This document shows, piece by piece, positions 24,365 through 32,517 of a DNA stretch of 64,000 nucleotides. The DNA comes from an uncultured Spartobacteria bacterium (lineage in GTDB: Bacteria > Verrucomicrobiota > Verrucomicrobiia > Chthoniobacterales > Chthoniobacteraceae), in NCBI GenBank assembly GCA_903933715.1, contig CAIZLD010000017.1, positions 1 through 64,000 on the forward strand, read 5' to 3'. A program made the translations under genes and the position numbers. The notes beneath the pieces are model-generated. The model searched no databases and was not told where the DNA came from. It saw only the letters and a list, made by a program, of their open reading frames with translations. Numbering within the stretch: the first letter of the stretch is position 1; each line of letters starts with the position of its first letter.

Positions 24365-24736
24365 GTGAGATTGCTGATTGCAGATGATGATCGCGAACTG
24401 GCCAGCGCCATGGCCTCTTACCTCCGCCATTGCAACGAGGCGGTGGTTTCGACTGTAACGACGGGGGGGGTTGACGTTTTGCGCAACGTCGAACGATTCC
24501 ACCCCGACGTGATCCTTATGGATGTCATGATGCCGCGTCTTAATGGGTTGACGATTTGCCATCACATCCTTTCCTGCCATGCCGAGACGCGGATCATTCT
24601 CCTTTCGGGGATTTTGGACGCAATGCACCCGTTGGTGGTAAAATCCGGAGCCACGGCATTTTTGCCCAAACCGGTGAAACTGGCCGACTTACGGCGGGTC
24701 GTTGAAAAAGTTGTGGACCGCGTCAACCCTGTGTAG
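24365..24736 (+). CDS. Single-domain response regulator (receiver only)
   Basis: A 123-residue CheY-like receiver with no output domain. Acidic pocket ADDD (residues ~6-9), phospho-acceptor Asp in VILMDVMMPRLNG (~53), Thr/Ser switch position in IILLSGI and Lys in FLPKPVKL. The start codon is GTG. It could act as a phosphate shuttle or bind a partner. The large hybrid kinase at 5.9-10.6 kb is an obvious but untested source of phosphate. It converges with the next small gene, overlapping by 14 bases. Confidence 0.88.
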   Translation: MRLLIADDDRELASAMASYLRHCNEAVVSTVTTGGVDVLRNVERFHPDVILMDVMMPRLNGLTICHHILSCHAETRIILLSGILDAMHPLVVKSGATAFLPKPVKLADLRRVVEKVVDRVNPV

Positions 24737-25007
24737 CCTGGCGCACCCGTTCCTTTTTGGCCTCGGCTTCGTCCCGGATGCGGCGGCGTTCGCTGGCGAG
24801 TTGTTTCTCCAACGCTTCGATCTCGCCCAGATCTCCGCAAGCCCGGGCTTTGTGGATTTGTTCGCCCAGGAATAGCTCTTTTTCTGCGACGCGTGCTTTG
24901 GCCAGGCTTTCGATTTCGGCAATTTCGGATTTTTGGGCATCGGAAAGGCTGATCGAGGGGGCTTTCTTTTCGAGCCGTTCCATCGCAAGTTCGTAAGCGG
25001 ATTTCAT
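24723..25007 (-). CDS. Small charged coiled-coil protein
   Basis: About 94 residues from the ATG at 25007 (MKSAYELAMERLEKKAPSISLSD), chosen over the longer track start because the extra residues would run into the upstream leader. Highly charged and helical throughout (EIESLAKARVAEKELFLGEQ, LEKQLASERRRIRDEAEAKKERVRQ), with heptad character. There is no membrane segment or known catalytic motif. The opening MKSAYELAMERLEK recurs, as I recall, in small Verrucomicrobiota/Planctomycetota hypotheticals. Its 3' end overlaps the receiver gene tail-to-tail. Confidence 0.6.
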   Translation of the reverse strand: MKSAYELAMERLEKKAPSISLSDAQKSEIAEIESLAKARVAEKELFLGEQIHKARACGDLGEIEALEKQLASERRRIRDEAEAKKERVRQATQG

Positions 25008-25073
25008 AAATTTGAGATTACCCGAGGCTGGCTGCTTGTCCAACCGCGTTTGCCGGGTAGAATCTCCTATTCC

Positions 25074-25871
25074 ATGATTCGCCTTTTAAGCACCGATTTT
25101 GACGGAACGTTGGTTGACCATTACGCGTCGCCTCCGGTTGCCCCTGCCCTCTTTGAACTGCTGGCCGAGCTGCGTCGGTGCGGCGTGCTTTGGGCGCTCA
25201 ACACCGGGCGGGATCTGGCGTTTGCGCAAGACGGTCTGCGGCAATTCGAGTTTCCACTGGAGCCGGATTACATCCTGACCAACGAACGGGAGATCTTTCA
25301 CCGCAATGCGCAGGGGCAATGGCAGGATTATGGGGATTGGAACCGCCAATGTCTTTTGGCTCACGACCTTTTGTTCGAGCAAGAGGCCTGTTTTCTGGAG
25401 GAGATGCTCCGGTTTATCCGCGAAGAGACCGGGGCCGAACCGATTTACGAAAACAGCAAACCGGTGGGGCTTGTGGCCCAAAGTGATGCGGAAATGGATC
25501 GGGTGATCGAGTATCTGCACACCTCGCGCAGCCCGGAATCGCTTTTTCATTACCAGCGCAACACCATTTATCTGCGCTTCTGCCATGCCCATTATTCCAA
25601 GGGGGCGGCATTGGGAGAGCTTTGCCGGTTGACGGAGGTTTCCATTCACGAAACGTTCACGGCCGGGGATCATCACAACGACATCTCGATGCTTGACGGC
25701 ACGTTTGCCCGTTGGGCCGCCGCGCCGGGTAATGCGATTGAGGAAGTCAAAGGGGCGGTGCAAAAAGCGGGCGGTTACGTGGCCCAGGCCCGTTGCAGCG
25801 ACGGGGTGGTCGAAGCTCTGCGCTATTTTCTGGAAACCGAACGCCTCGCGCCACCGGGATTCCGGTTTTAA
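25074..25871 (+). CDS. HAD-superfamily hydrolase, Cof-type (subclass IIB)
   Basis: 265 residues from the ATG at 25074 (MIRLLSTDFDGTLVD); the 47 upstream residues of the track ORF overlap the leader of the opposite gene. HAD motif I is STDFDGTLVD with nucleophile and acid Asp, motif II is ALNTGRD, and motif IV is FTAGDHHNDISML. Cof-type members dephosphorylate sugar phosphates, nucleotides or related metabolites in the cytoplasm. The AAPGNAIEEVKGAV segment is typical of the subfamily. The substrate cannot be read from the sequence. Confidence 0.88.
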   Translation: MIRLLSTDFDGTLVDHYASPPVAPALFELLAELRRCGVLWALNTGRDLAFAQDGLRQFEFPLEPDYILTNEREIFHRNAQGQWQDYGDWNRQCLLAHDLLFEQEACFLEEMLRFIREETGAEPIYENSKPVGLVAQSDAEMDRVIEYLHTSRSPESLFHYQRNTIYLRFCHAHYSKGAALGELCRLTEVSIHETFTAGDHHNDISMLDGTFARWAAAPGNAIEEVKGAVQKAGGYVAQARCSDGVVEALRYFLETERLAPPGFRF

Positions 25872-25956
25872 GGTGGATCGCGATCTCCGAGCGCGATGGG
25901 AGTGCGCCTGCCATTCCAAGGCGCCGTCCCGAATCGCCCGCGGAGCGGTCGATCCA
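25872..25956. repeat. ggtggatcg-bounded repeat, copy 1
   Basis: Bounded by ggtggatcg and cgatccac in inverted orientation, with interior pieces (gagcgcgat, cccgcggagcggtcgatccac) shared with the copy at 28490-28585. It lies immediately after the HAD gene stop and ends 13 bases from the convergent LmbE gene. Confidence 0.75.
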
Positions 25957-25968
25957 CTGAACAGCCTG

Positions 25969-27006
25969 CTAAAACACCGGCACTTCGCGCCAGCCGGCCG
26001 TGTCGAGAAAGACGTTCCGGCGATCCAGTTTCACGAACAGCCGCGAGAGCGGTTGGAACAGGGAAAGCGGTATTTTGATCTGCATGAATTTTCCCGTAAT
26101 TCGCACGGTCGCGTAACGCAACAGCTCTCCGGTGGAGGCGTCACGCAGGCGGACTTTTTGTGAGGCGGCGGGGAGTTTTAATTGCCACCGCAGGCTGCCC
26201 CCTTCAGGCGACTCTCCCGCAATGAGAATGGAACCTCGGGAACGCCACGGGGCGGGTATCACCCCGTGAAGATTGAGGGCTCCAGCCGCGACCCACGCTT
26301 CGCCCAGTGGATGATGCTCCAGAACCGGTTCCACCAAAACGGGCCCGTAATAATTCTCCACCGTGCGGGCGTAGGAGAGGAATCGTTTGCGGCTCAAGAC
26401 CATCTGGGTGGCATGGCAGCGGATCGCCAGCCGCTTGGTAAGGCGCTCGGGCTCGGTGAGCAGAAGCTCTCGCAAATGCGGGACCCAATCGGGCCTGCGG
26501 CAATGAACAAGAAACTGGATCTGCCTGAGATCGGTCCGGCCCATTCGCTCCAAGGCAATCTGGATCAGCACATACAGGGCGTTGTGATCCGGGTGTTGAT
26601 CGTTGGGGGAAGGGATCACCAGGCAGGTCGGCTGCCACTCCTCAATTTCGCGGCAAAGCCGTTCGACCGGCTCCGGGAGAGCTTCCAGCAGTTTACCGGT
26701 GATCCCCTGGTCGGGCAGATTTAAAAAACACGGTTTTTCCGCCAGTCCGAGTTGTTGGAGCGCTTTGCGCGCTTCCCGGCGACGAAGCGCTCCCCAGCGG
26801 CGGCGCTCGTTTGCGCCGATCTGCCAGCGTTTTTCGACCCAGCGCTGGGGCCAGGGATTGTTGTCCCCGTTGGTTGCAAAAATAACGCGCACTCGCGCCC
26901 CGACTTCCTTGGCGCGTTGGATCAGCCCCCCGGTGGCCAGCGATTCGTCGTCCGGATGCGGCGCAAGGACGAGCAATCGATCACTGACTTTGAAGGTGAG
27001 GATCAT
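25969..27006 (-). CDS. PIG-L/LmbE-family deacetylase
   Basis: A 345-residue protein. The N-terminal ~230 residues are an LmbE fold with zinc motifs APHPDDESLATGG (HPDD) and PSPNDQHPDHNALY (HPDHN). Such enzymes hydrolyse N-acetylglucosaminyl conjugates, as in bacillithiol or mycothiol synthesis, antibiotic tailoring or glycan processing. The last ~100 residues (from HGVIPAPWRSRGSILIAG) are a separate beta-rich region of unknown role. The gene ends near the repeat at 25872 and begins 16 bases after prfA on the same strand, so the two may be co-transcribed. No partner thiol-biosynthesis genes are nearby. Confidence 0.87.
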   Translation of the reverse strand: MILTFKVSDRLLVLAPHPDDESLATGGLIQRAKEVGARVRVIFATNGDNNPWPQRWVEKRWQIGANERRRWGALRRREARKALQQLGLAEKPCFLNLPDQGITGKLLEALPEPVERLCREIEEWQPTCLVIPSPNDQHPDHNALYVLIQIALERMGRTDLRQIQFLVHCRRPDWVPHLRELLLTEPERLTKRLAIRCHATQMVLSRKRFLSYARTVENYYGPVLVEPVLEHHPLGEAWVAAGALNLHGVIPAPWRSRGSILIAGESPEGGSLRWQLKLPAASQKVRLRDASTGELLRYATVRITGKFMQIKIPLSLFQPLSRLFVKLDRRNVFLDTAGWREVPVF

Positions 27007-27022
27007 TGCGGCTCCTCAGCGG

Positions 27023-28099
27023 TTAACCAAGGTTGGCTTCGCGGAGCCGCTCGGCGACATCCTCGGCCTGGAGCGCGCCGACCATTTCGCCGATTTCCCC
27101 CTCCACAAACCGGTCCAGATTATAGAGCGTCAGGCCGATGCGGTGGTCGGTGACGCGATTTTGCGGGTAATTGTAGGTGCGCACTTTTTCCTCGCGTCCG
27201 CCGCCTCCGATGAGGCTCTTGCGGTGGGCGGAATATTTCTCCGCCTCTTCGAGCTGCTTCTTTTCCAGGAGCCGGGAACGCAGGATGCCGATCGCTTTTT
27301 CCTTGTTCTTTTGCTGGCTTCGGCCGTCCTGGCACCGGACGATCGTTCCGGTGGGGATGTGCATGACTTGCACTGCGGAGTCGGTGGTGTTGACCCCCTG
27401 GCCGCCGGGTCCGCCCGCACGGCAGACTTCGATGCGGAGGTCTTCGGGCTTGAGTTCAAAATCGACTTCCTCGGCTTCCGGTAACACGGCGACCGTCGCG
27501 GTGCTAGTATGGATGCGCCCCTGGGCTTCGGTGGCGGGGACGCGCTGGACCCGGTGAACGCCGCTTTCATAGCGCAGCTTGCGGAAAACGGAATCGCCGG
27601 ACGTGCGGAAAATCACTTCGCGGAAGCCGCCCAACTCGGAGGGGCTCGATTCCATCATCTCGATCTTGAGTCCCGTCGCTTCGGCATAGCGCGAATACAT
27701 CCGGAACAGGTCGGCAGCAAAAAGCGCGGCCTCGGCTCCGCCGGTTCCGGCACGGATTTCCACAATGGCGTCGCGGTCCTCTCCCGGCTCGGGCGGCAGG
27801 AGCGAAATCTGGATTTGGCGCTCCAGCTCGACCAGCCGTTGTTCCAGGGCGGGGAGTTCCTCGGCGGCCATTTCGGCCATCTCGCGGTCTTCCCCCTTGG
27901 CCAGTTCCTGGCTGTCGGCCAGTTCGGTTTGGGTTTTGCCAAACGCTTCCCAGGCGGTGAGCAACGCTTTGAGCCGGGAATGCTCCTGCATCACTTCGCG
28001 GGCGTGTTGCGGGTTGCCAAAAACGCTACCCTCGGCGATCTCGGCTTCGAGTTCGCTGAAACGTTCCGTTTTTTTCTGAATGAGCGGGGCAAAGTCCAT
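27023..28099 (-). CDS. prfA: Peptide chain release factor 1
   Basis: A 358-residue class I release factor that reads UAA and UAG. The stop-codon recognition tripeptide PAT lies in RVQRVPATEAQGRIHTSTATV (RF1 type, not the SPF of RF2). The catalytic GGQ is in RAGGPGGQGVNTTDSAVQ. Length and the N-terminal helical domain are normal. It follows rpmE on the same strand with a strong terminator between them, so it has its own promoter or receives read-through. No prmC (GGQ methylase) gene is adjacent. Confidence 0.97.
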   Translation of the reverse strand: MDFAPLIQKKTERFSELEAEIAEGSVFGNPQHAREVMQEHSRLKALLTAWEAFGKTQTELADSQELAKGEDREMAEMAAEELPALEQRLVELERQIQISLLPPEPGEDRDAIVEIRAGTGGAEAALFAADLFRMYSRYAEATGLKIEMMESSPSELGGFREVIFRTSGDSVFRKLRYESGVHRVQRVPATEAQGRIHTSTATVAVLPEAEEVDFELKPEDLRIEVCRAGGPGGQGVNTTDSAVQVMHIPTGTIVRCQDGRSQQKNKEKAIGILRSRLLEKKQLEEAEKYSAHRKSLIGGGGREEKVRTYNYPQNRVTDHRIGLTLYNLDRFVEGEIGEMVGALQAEDVAERLREANLG

Positions 28100-28118
28100 A
28101 AGGCGTCAATATACCAAA

Positions 28119-28165
28119 TCCCAAAAAAGAAACGGTGACGCGCATCTTTTGGCGCGTCACCGTCT
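28119..28165 (-). terminator. Rho-independent terminator of rpmE
   Basis: On the minus strand, acggtgacgcgc pairs with gcgcgtcaccgt (12-bp perfect stem, 8-base loop) and is followed by TTTCTTTTTT. It lies 23 bases after the rpmE stop. Confidence 0.92.
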
Positions 28166-28185
28166 TAAAATGGTCCGAAATGTCG

Positions 28186-28395
28186 CTACTGGCGAGCAGC
28201 CTTGCCGTAACGGCGGGTGAATTTCTCGATGCGGCCTGCCGTATCGACGAATTTCTGCTCCCCGGTAAAGAACGGATGGCATGCTGCGCAAATGCCGACG
28301 CGGATCTCGCGGCGGGTGGAACGGGTGTGATAGACCTTGCCACACGCGCAGGTGATGGTGGTCTCGTTGTAAGTAGGATGAATGTCTGCTTTCAT
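28186..28395 (-). CDS. rpmE: 50S ribosomal protein L31 (zinc-binding type)
   Basis: 69 residues from the ATG at 28395 ([20 protein letters not shown]); the track's 8 extra residues were dropped. Zinc ligands are CAC in TITCACGK and CAAC in [10 protein letters not shown], the C+ form of L31. The ending [22 protein letters not shown] is standard for the family. It is followed by its own terminator. Confidence 0.96.
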   Translation of the reverse strand: MKADIHPTYNETTITCACGKVYHTRSTRREIRVGICAACHPFFTGEQKFVDTAGRIEKFTRRYGKAARQ

Positions 28396-28489
28396 GGCCG
28401 GAAAAGGGACAGTGAACATACCGGCTCCCGTCCATAGCGCAACCTAAAAGTTCGGTTTTGTTGAGAGCGGCGGGTTTTTAAGGAGAGCA

Positions 28490-28585
28490 GGTGGATCGAG
28501 ACCTCCGGGCGCGATCGAGAATGCGCGCCCCATGTCCGGATGGAAAGCCCCTTCCCCACCTTGCCCGCGGGGCGGTCGATCCACC
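28490..28585. repeat. ggtggatcg-bounded repeat, copy 2
   Basis: It begins ggtggatcgagacctcc and ends cccgcggggcggtcgatccacc. Its ends are inverted, and it shares much of its interior with 25872-25956. It sits in the 277-base gap between rpmE and the DUF5069-like gene; the rest of that gap shows no gene. Confidence 0.75.
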
Positions 28586-28672
28586 TTGCCCAATCTTTGA
28601 GGGTGAGTTTTGAATTGGGAGAGGCAAGGTGCGGGCTGAAGTCTATTGCCTCCAAATTTTTATTCCAACTCC

Positions 28673-29188
28673 TCAGAATTTACCGCCGCTCTTGACATAT
28701 TGCAGTATCCGTTTCTCGTCCCCGCCCGCGGCCCAGACTTGCCGCAGGAAATCGGCAGGGTGGATATCGTGTTCCTGGAAAAACCGGCGGTCGCCTCCGC
28801 AGCAATACATCAGCTCGTTGGGCATTTCCCCCCGCAACCGGGCTTGTGCCTTCTGGATGATCCGCGGCAGCCACACGATGCCATCGAGTTCGGCAGTTTT
28901 GGCGGGAAGATCGGCCATGACGATCCGGTGGCTCGACGGGCGCCCCTGTTGCATGACCACGAAGTAGTCGCGCCGCACCGCCATGATGAGCAGAGCGGTT
29001 TCCCAATCGAGCGACTCGGCGTCTTCCGCATAATCGAACAGTTCCATCGGCGTCGCCCCGATAGAGGCAAGTTCTTCCTGTTCGGAGGCGGTAAACCAGG
29101 TTTTTAAATCCCGATCCCCGGCCTGATAACGCTGCAATGCCCGCTGATAGAGCGGTTTCAGTCGGCTGGTCCAATCACAGTTTTTCAT
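28673..29188 (-). CDS. DUF5069-like protein
   Basis: A 171-residue soluble protein. The C-terminal half carries a recognisable block: LDGIVWLPRIIQKAQARLRGEMPNELMYCCGGDRRFFQEHDIHPADFLRQVW. This matches what I recall of DUF5069, a family common in Verrucomicrobiota and Planctomycetota with no known function. The conserved WLPR, CGGDRxF and HPADFL elements suggest a ligand-binding or enzymatic pocket. There is no signal peptide. It is monocistronic and divergent from rplM. Confidence 0.75.
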   Translation of the reverse strand: MKNCDWTSRLKPLYQRALQRYQAGDRDLKTWFTASEQEELASIGATPMELFDYAEDAESLDWETALLIMAVRRDYFVVMQQGRPSSHRIVMADLPAKTAELDGIVWLPRIIQKAQARLRGEMPNELMYCCGGDRRFFQEHDIHPADFLRQVWAAGGDEKRILQYVKSGGKF

Positions 29189-29410
29189 CCCGCCAGCTTA
29201 CACCCGCCTTGCCGGGTTGTCACACTCAACGTGACCCTGTCTTGCGCCTGCGTTTCCCCCCGGTGCCATTCGATTTGTGCAAAAAAAACAAATCAACTTG
29301 CCGACATCGCCGGATTCTGATTGGATAGCGAATCTAGTGCGGGCTCTTAGCCGCCATCCGGGATGTTGAATCGTTTGACGCAACTTTTTTCGCGCAAACA
29401 CAAGAAACAA

Positions 29411-29439
29411 TTGACAGGGGTGGGTCAGACCAATACTTT
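29411..29439 (+). promoter_or_regulatory. Likely sigma-70 promoter for rplM-rpsI
   Basis: ttgaca is a perfect -35 hexamer; tacttt follows after a 17-base spacer as a weak -10. It lies 25 bases upstream of the rplM start, giving a short leader. Confidence 0.55.
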
Positions 29440-29463
29440 GCTCGCCCTTTCGACAGCCGTTTT

Positions 29464-29895
29464 ATGAAGACATTTTCAGCCAAAGCCAACGAGGTGAAGC
29501 GCAACTGGTGGATCATCGACGCCAAGGACCAAGTCCTTGGACGTGTAGCCGTGAAAGCGGCCAACCTGATGCGCGGCAAGGAGAAGGCAGTATTTACACC
29601 CCACGTTGACACGGGCGATTTCGTCATTGTCATTAACGCCGATAAAGTCCGTGTTACCGGCAAAAAAGAAGAAGCCAAAACTTTTATGAGCTTCTCGGGA
29701 TACGTCGGTGGACATCACACCGAAAATCTCAAACAACGCCGTGCGCGTCATCCCGAGCTTCTCGTGGAACACGCCGTGAAGGGCATGATCCCGCACAACC
29801 GCCTCGGCCGCCACGTATTCACCAAACTGAAAGTCTACGCCGGTGCCGAACATCCGCATGCTTCCCAGCAGCCGACCCCGGTCACCTCGCTCTAG
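29464..29895 (+). CDS. rplM: 50S ribosomal protein L13
   Basis: 143 residues, typical length. Marks are NWWIIDAKDQVLGRVAVKAANLMRGK near the N-terminus, the HVDTGDFVIVINADKV strand, and VKGMIPHNRLGRHVFTKLKVYAGAEHPHASQQP. It is the first gene of the conserved rplM-rpsI pair and lies 26 bases upstream of rpsI. Confidence 0.98.
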   Translation: MKTFSAKANEVKRNWWIIDAKDQVLGRVAVKAANLMRGKEKAVFTPHVDTGDFVIVINADKVRVTGKKEEAKTFMSFSGYVGGHHTENLKQRRARHPELLVEHAVKGMIPHNRLGRHVFTKLKVYAGAEHPHASQQPTPVTSL

Positions 29896-29921
29896 TTCTC
29901 TTCTAAAGATCCCAAGCATCT

Positions 29922-30317
29922 ATGGCAACTACTCCAGCTAACAACGCCACCGGCCGCCGCAAAACGGCAGTCGCCCGTGTCCGCCTCATCGCCGGTACCG
30001 GCAAAGTCGAAGTCAACGGCCGGCCTTTTGAAGAATATTTCCCGACGGCCTCCTTGCAGAACACGGTTCTCGCGCCCCTCACGCTCACCAAGCTCGTCAA
30101 CACCTACGACGTCTCGGTCAACACCAGCGGCGGCGGTGCAACCAGCCAGGCCGGAGCCGCCCGTCTCGGCGTCGCCCGCGCCCTGCTCGAAGTGGACGCC
30201 ACGCTTCGCCCGCTGCTCAAAGCGGAAGGCTACCTCACCCGTGATCCCCGAATGAAGGAACGCAAAAAGTCCGGTCAACCCGGCGCCCGCAAGCGGTTCC
30301 AATTCTCCAAGCGTTAA
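29922..30317 (+). CDS. rpsI: 30S ribosomal protein S9
   Basis: 131 residues. Marks are GRRKTAVARVRLIAGTGKVEVNGRPFEEYFP, the GGGATSQAGAARLGVARALLE core and the C-terminal basic tail RDPRMKERKKSGQPGARKRFQFSKR, whose last residues reach the P-site tRNA. It forms an operon with rplM and ends at a clear intrinsic terminator. Confidence 0.98.
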   Translation: MATTPANNATGRRKTAVARVRLIAGTGKVEVNGRPFEEYFPTASLQNTVLAPLTLTKLVNTYDVSVNTSGGGATSQAGAARLGVARALLEVDATLRPLLKAEGYLTRDPRMKERKKSGQPGARKRFQFSKR

Positions 30318-30337
30318 TCCGACGCCGATTGTTTTTC

Positions 30338-30375
30338 AAAACAGCGATGCTTCCAAAGAGCATCGCTGTTTTGCA
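30338..30375 (+). terminator. Terminator after rpsI
   Basis: The stem aaaacagcgatgc / gcatcgctgtttt (13 bp, 9-base loop) lies 21 bases downstream of the rpsI stop, with the 3' T-run partly inside the stem. Confidence 0.8.
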
Positions 30376-30431
30376 TTTTACGGGGCTGATCATTCCGATT
30401 ACTCCCATAAATCCAAGAGGGGGAGTTATCC

Positions 30432-30497
30432 TCAGATTGCGCAGATGAACGCAGATTTATACTGAAATAATCGGCGAAAATCTGCGCAATCTGCGGA
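30432..30497. repeat. Palindromic repeat (cgcagattgcgcagat family), copy 2
   Basis: The left arm cagattgcgcagatgaacgcagattta and right arm aatctgcgcaatctgcgga form an inverted repeat matching the one at 24159-24271. It lies between the rpsI terminator and the convergent zinc-ribbon gene. Confidence 0.8.
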
Positions 30498-30532
30498 TTC
30501 TCTTCTTCCGAAAAAAACCGAGATAGAAGTTA

Positions 30533-31234
30533 TTAGCCGAGATACAGAATCCGGCCGCACTGCTCGCAATGCGTGATTTGCTGCCCGCCTTTGACCCGGA
30601 CGAGCGTTTGCGTGGTCAGCTTCATGTGGCACCCGGTGCAAACCTCGTGTTCCAAAGGCACCACCGGATTGCCTCCTTTTGAGGCAAAGAGGCGATTGTA
30701 TTGATCGAGCAAATCTTCATCAATTCCCTCGGTGAGCGTGGCCCGTTCGGCTTCCGCCGCCTTGAGCTTATCGGTGATGATCACGATCTTGGCTTCCAGA
30801 TCGGCGATCTGACCGGCTACACGGCTCCGCGCCTCGGCCACATTCCGTTCGGCCTCGGCGAGAAGAGGCGTCAAGCGTTCGATCTCCTCCATGATTTCCA
30901 ACTCGCGATCCTCGATTTTGCCGACCTCCTGCTCGAAATGGTTGATTTCGTTTCCAAGCGCCTGAAACTCCTCGTTTTTGCGAGTCTGCATCTGCTGGGT
31001 CTTGAAACGGGCGATCTGCTCCCGTTTGCCTTGGGCCAGCAACTCCAGACGTTTCTTTTCCAGCTCCTGGTCGCGCACCCTGGCCTTGGCTTGTTCCGCG
31101 CCCAGAGAGGCGGCTTGCAGGCGGGCCTCCAGCTCCTTGCGTTCGAGAGGGGCGTTTTTGAGTTCTGTTTTAAAAGTGCGAATCCGTTGGTCGCGATCTT
31201 GCAGGAGAAGGAGTTTTTGGATTTCGGGGAGCAT
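30533..31234 (-). CDS. Coiled-coil protein with C-terminal C4 zinc ribbon (DUF164-like)
   Basis: About 233 residues from the ATG at 31234 (MLPEIQKLLLLQDRDQRI); an ATG nine codons earlier is possible. Residues ~10-180 form one long antiparallel coiled coil (LEARLQAASLGAEQAKARVRDQELEKKRLELL). A zinc ribbon with CTGCHMKL and CEQCGRILYL follows. This is the layout of bacterial DUF164 / zf-RING_7 proteins, thought to bind nucleic acid or act as scaffolds; the role is not established. It is monocistronic and lies 94 bases downstream of tcdA on the same strand. Confidence 0.85.
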   Translation of the reverse strand: MLPEIQKLLLLQDRDQRIRTFKTELKNAPLERKELEARLQAASLGAEQAKARVRDQELEKKRLELLAQGKREQIARFKTQQMQTRKNEEFQALGNEINHFEQEVGKIEDRELEIMEEIERLTPLLAEAERNVAEARSRVAGQIADLEAKIVIITDKLKAAEAERATLTEGIDEDLLDQYNRLFASKGGNPVVPLEHEVCTGCHMKLTTQTLVRVKGGQQITHCEQCGRILYLG

Positions 31235-31328
31235 GGGTGCCACGGTAGTCACGTCTCGCATCCCGCGTCAACGCTGGTGAGATGGAGGGAGTCGAGTTTA
31301 TCGGCACCGCCGGTAAACCGTGTCCCGA

Positions 31329-32117
31329 TCAGCCAAGCGCAATCCGCCGCACCACTTCCGCCGCCGCCGCAAATCCAAACGCGCCGGTCACAAAAGATGC
31401 CGAGCCGTAGCCGCTCGCGCAATCCATCCGCAAATTTTCATCGCCCCCCGGCTTGACGGCGCAAACGGTCCCGTCGTGTTGCGGAAACATTTGCGGTTCG
31501 GCGGAATAAACCGCTGCGACCCCATACTCATGGCCTGCGCCATTCGCCCAACCGTAGGTTTTGCGTAATTCCCGGCGCACCTGCCGCAAAAGAACGTCGC
31601 TCACGGTACTCCCCAGATCGCAGCAGCGCACTTGGGTGGGATCGCGCCTCCCTCCCGCGCCGCCGACAGTCAACACCTCGATCCCCCGCTCCCGGGCTTT
31701 CACGATAAGAAGGGTCTTGATGGCGGCCCGGTCCACGGCGTCCACCACCCAATCGTAACGGTGCTCGGGCGAAAGCAGCCGGTCCGCGGTGCTATCCAGG
31801 AAAAATTCGCTCACCGGGTTGATGATGCAGCCGGGATGAATCCGGCCGACCCGTTCCGCCAAAACTTCCACTTTGGGCCGTCCGATTTCCCCCTCCAATG
31901 CCGGGAGCTGCCGATTGGTATTGGTGATGCACACGTCATCCATGTCGATCAACGTCAACCGGCCCACGCCCGAGCGCGCCAGCGCCTCGACGGTCCAGGA
32001 GCCGACCCCGCCCACGCCGACCACAGCCACATGCGCCTGCGCCAGGCGTTCCAGCGCACAGCTTCCATAAAGACGGCCCATGCCGCCAAACCGTTGAGAA
32101 TCGATCGAGACATTCAT
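31329..32117 (-). CDS. tcdA: tRNA threonylcarbamoyladenosine dehydratase, ThiF/E1-like
   Basis: 262 residues from the ATG at 32117 (MNVSIDSQRFGGMGRLYG); the 54 preceding track residues come from the palindromic repeat region. The nucleotide-binding glycine loop is VAVVGVGGVGSWTVEALARSG, with LIDMDDVCITNTNRQ supplying the ATP-site Asp and Arg/Asn/Gln. It also has VDAVD and a distal GRRDPTQVR. The overall pattern matches TcdA/CsdL, which makes the cyclic form of t6A37 in ANN-decoding tRNAs. No csdAE is adjacent, so the assignment to TcdA rather than another ThiF relative rests on motif spacing. Confidence 0.87.
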   Translation of the reverse strand: MNVSIDSQRFGGMGRLYGSCALERLAQAHVAVVGVGGVGSWTVEALARSGVGRLTLIDMDDVCITNTNRQLPALEGEIGRPKVEVLAERVGRIHPGCIINPVSEFFLDSTADRLLSPEHRYDWVVDAVDRAAIKTLLIVKARERGIEVLTVGGAGGRRDPTQVRCCDLGSTVSDVLLRQVRRELRKTYGWANGAGHEYGVAAVYSAEPQMFPQHDGTVCAVKPGGDENLRMDCASGYGSASFVTGAFGFAAAAEVVRRIALG

Positions 32118-32256
32118 GAAAAAAGAGAGGCGAAATCCAAGGATTTGAAGATGACTTGGATTTCCGGCTCGGGCAAGGCCCAAGCGACACCCTTTTACCT
32201 CGTTTTTTCGTAACCCCGGATGCGGTCGAGGCCAGTTCCATGCCCCATCCCCCCCG

Positions 32257-32322
32257 GGGAACCCGCCCGAAGAACCCACCGAAATATAGACGTTCCCAAG
32301 TGCAACTTGGGAACGAGGTTAA
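32257..32322 (+). repeat. 66-bp direct repeat, copy 1, containing a 25-bp palindrome
   Basis: gggaacccgcccgaagaacc... runs to gaggttaa and is repeated at 32443-32508. It includes the palindrome cgttcccaag-tgcaa-cttgggaacg (32291-32315). An inverted-orientation palindrome lies at 32337-32361, with ttgca instead of tgcaa in the loop. Confidence 0.9.
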
Positions 32323-32442
32323 TCCGCACCAGCCCTCGTTCCCAAGTTGCACTTGGGAACGCATCTTCCGGCGAAGTTGCACTTCGCAAGCCGTGTCAGC
32401 AGAATCAAGCACATTGGAAGCACAACAGCCGATCATCCCCCA

Positions 32443-32508
32443 GGGAACCCGCCCGAAGAACCCACCGAAATATAGACGTTCCCAAGTGCAACTTGGGAAC
32501 GAGGTTAA
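32443..32508 (+). repeat. 66-bp direct repeat, copy 2, containing a 25-bp palindrome
   Basis: Matches 32257-32322 over 66 bases, with palindrome cgttcccaag-tgcaa-cttgggaacg at 32477-32501. It ends nine bases before the TGTGA-N6-TCACA site. Confidence 0.9.
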
Positions 32509-32517
32509 AGATGATCT

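Noticed and set aside
32257-32508. Possible CRISPR array from repeated palindromes
   Set aside because: The repeats are not evenly spaced, one is inverted, the 66-bp units occur only twice, and there are no spacers of uniform length or cas genes.
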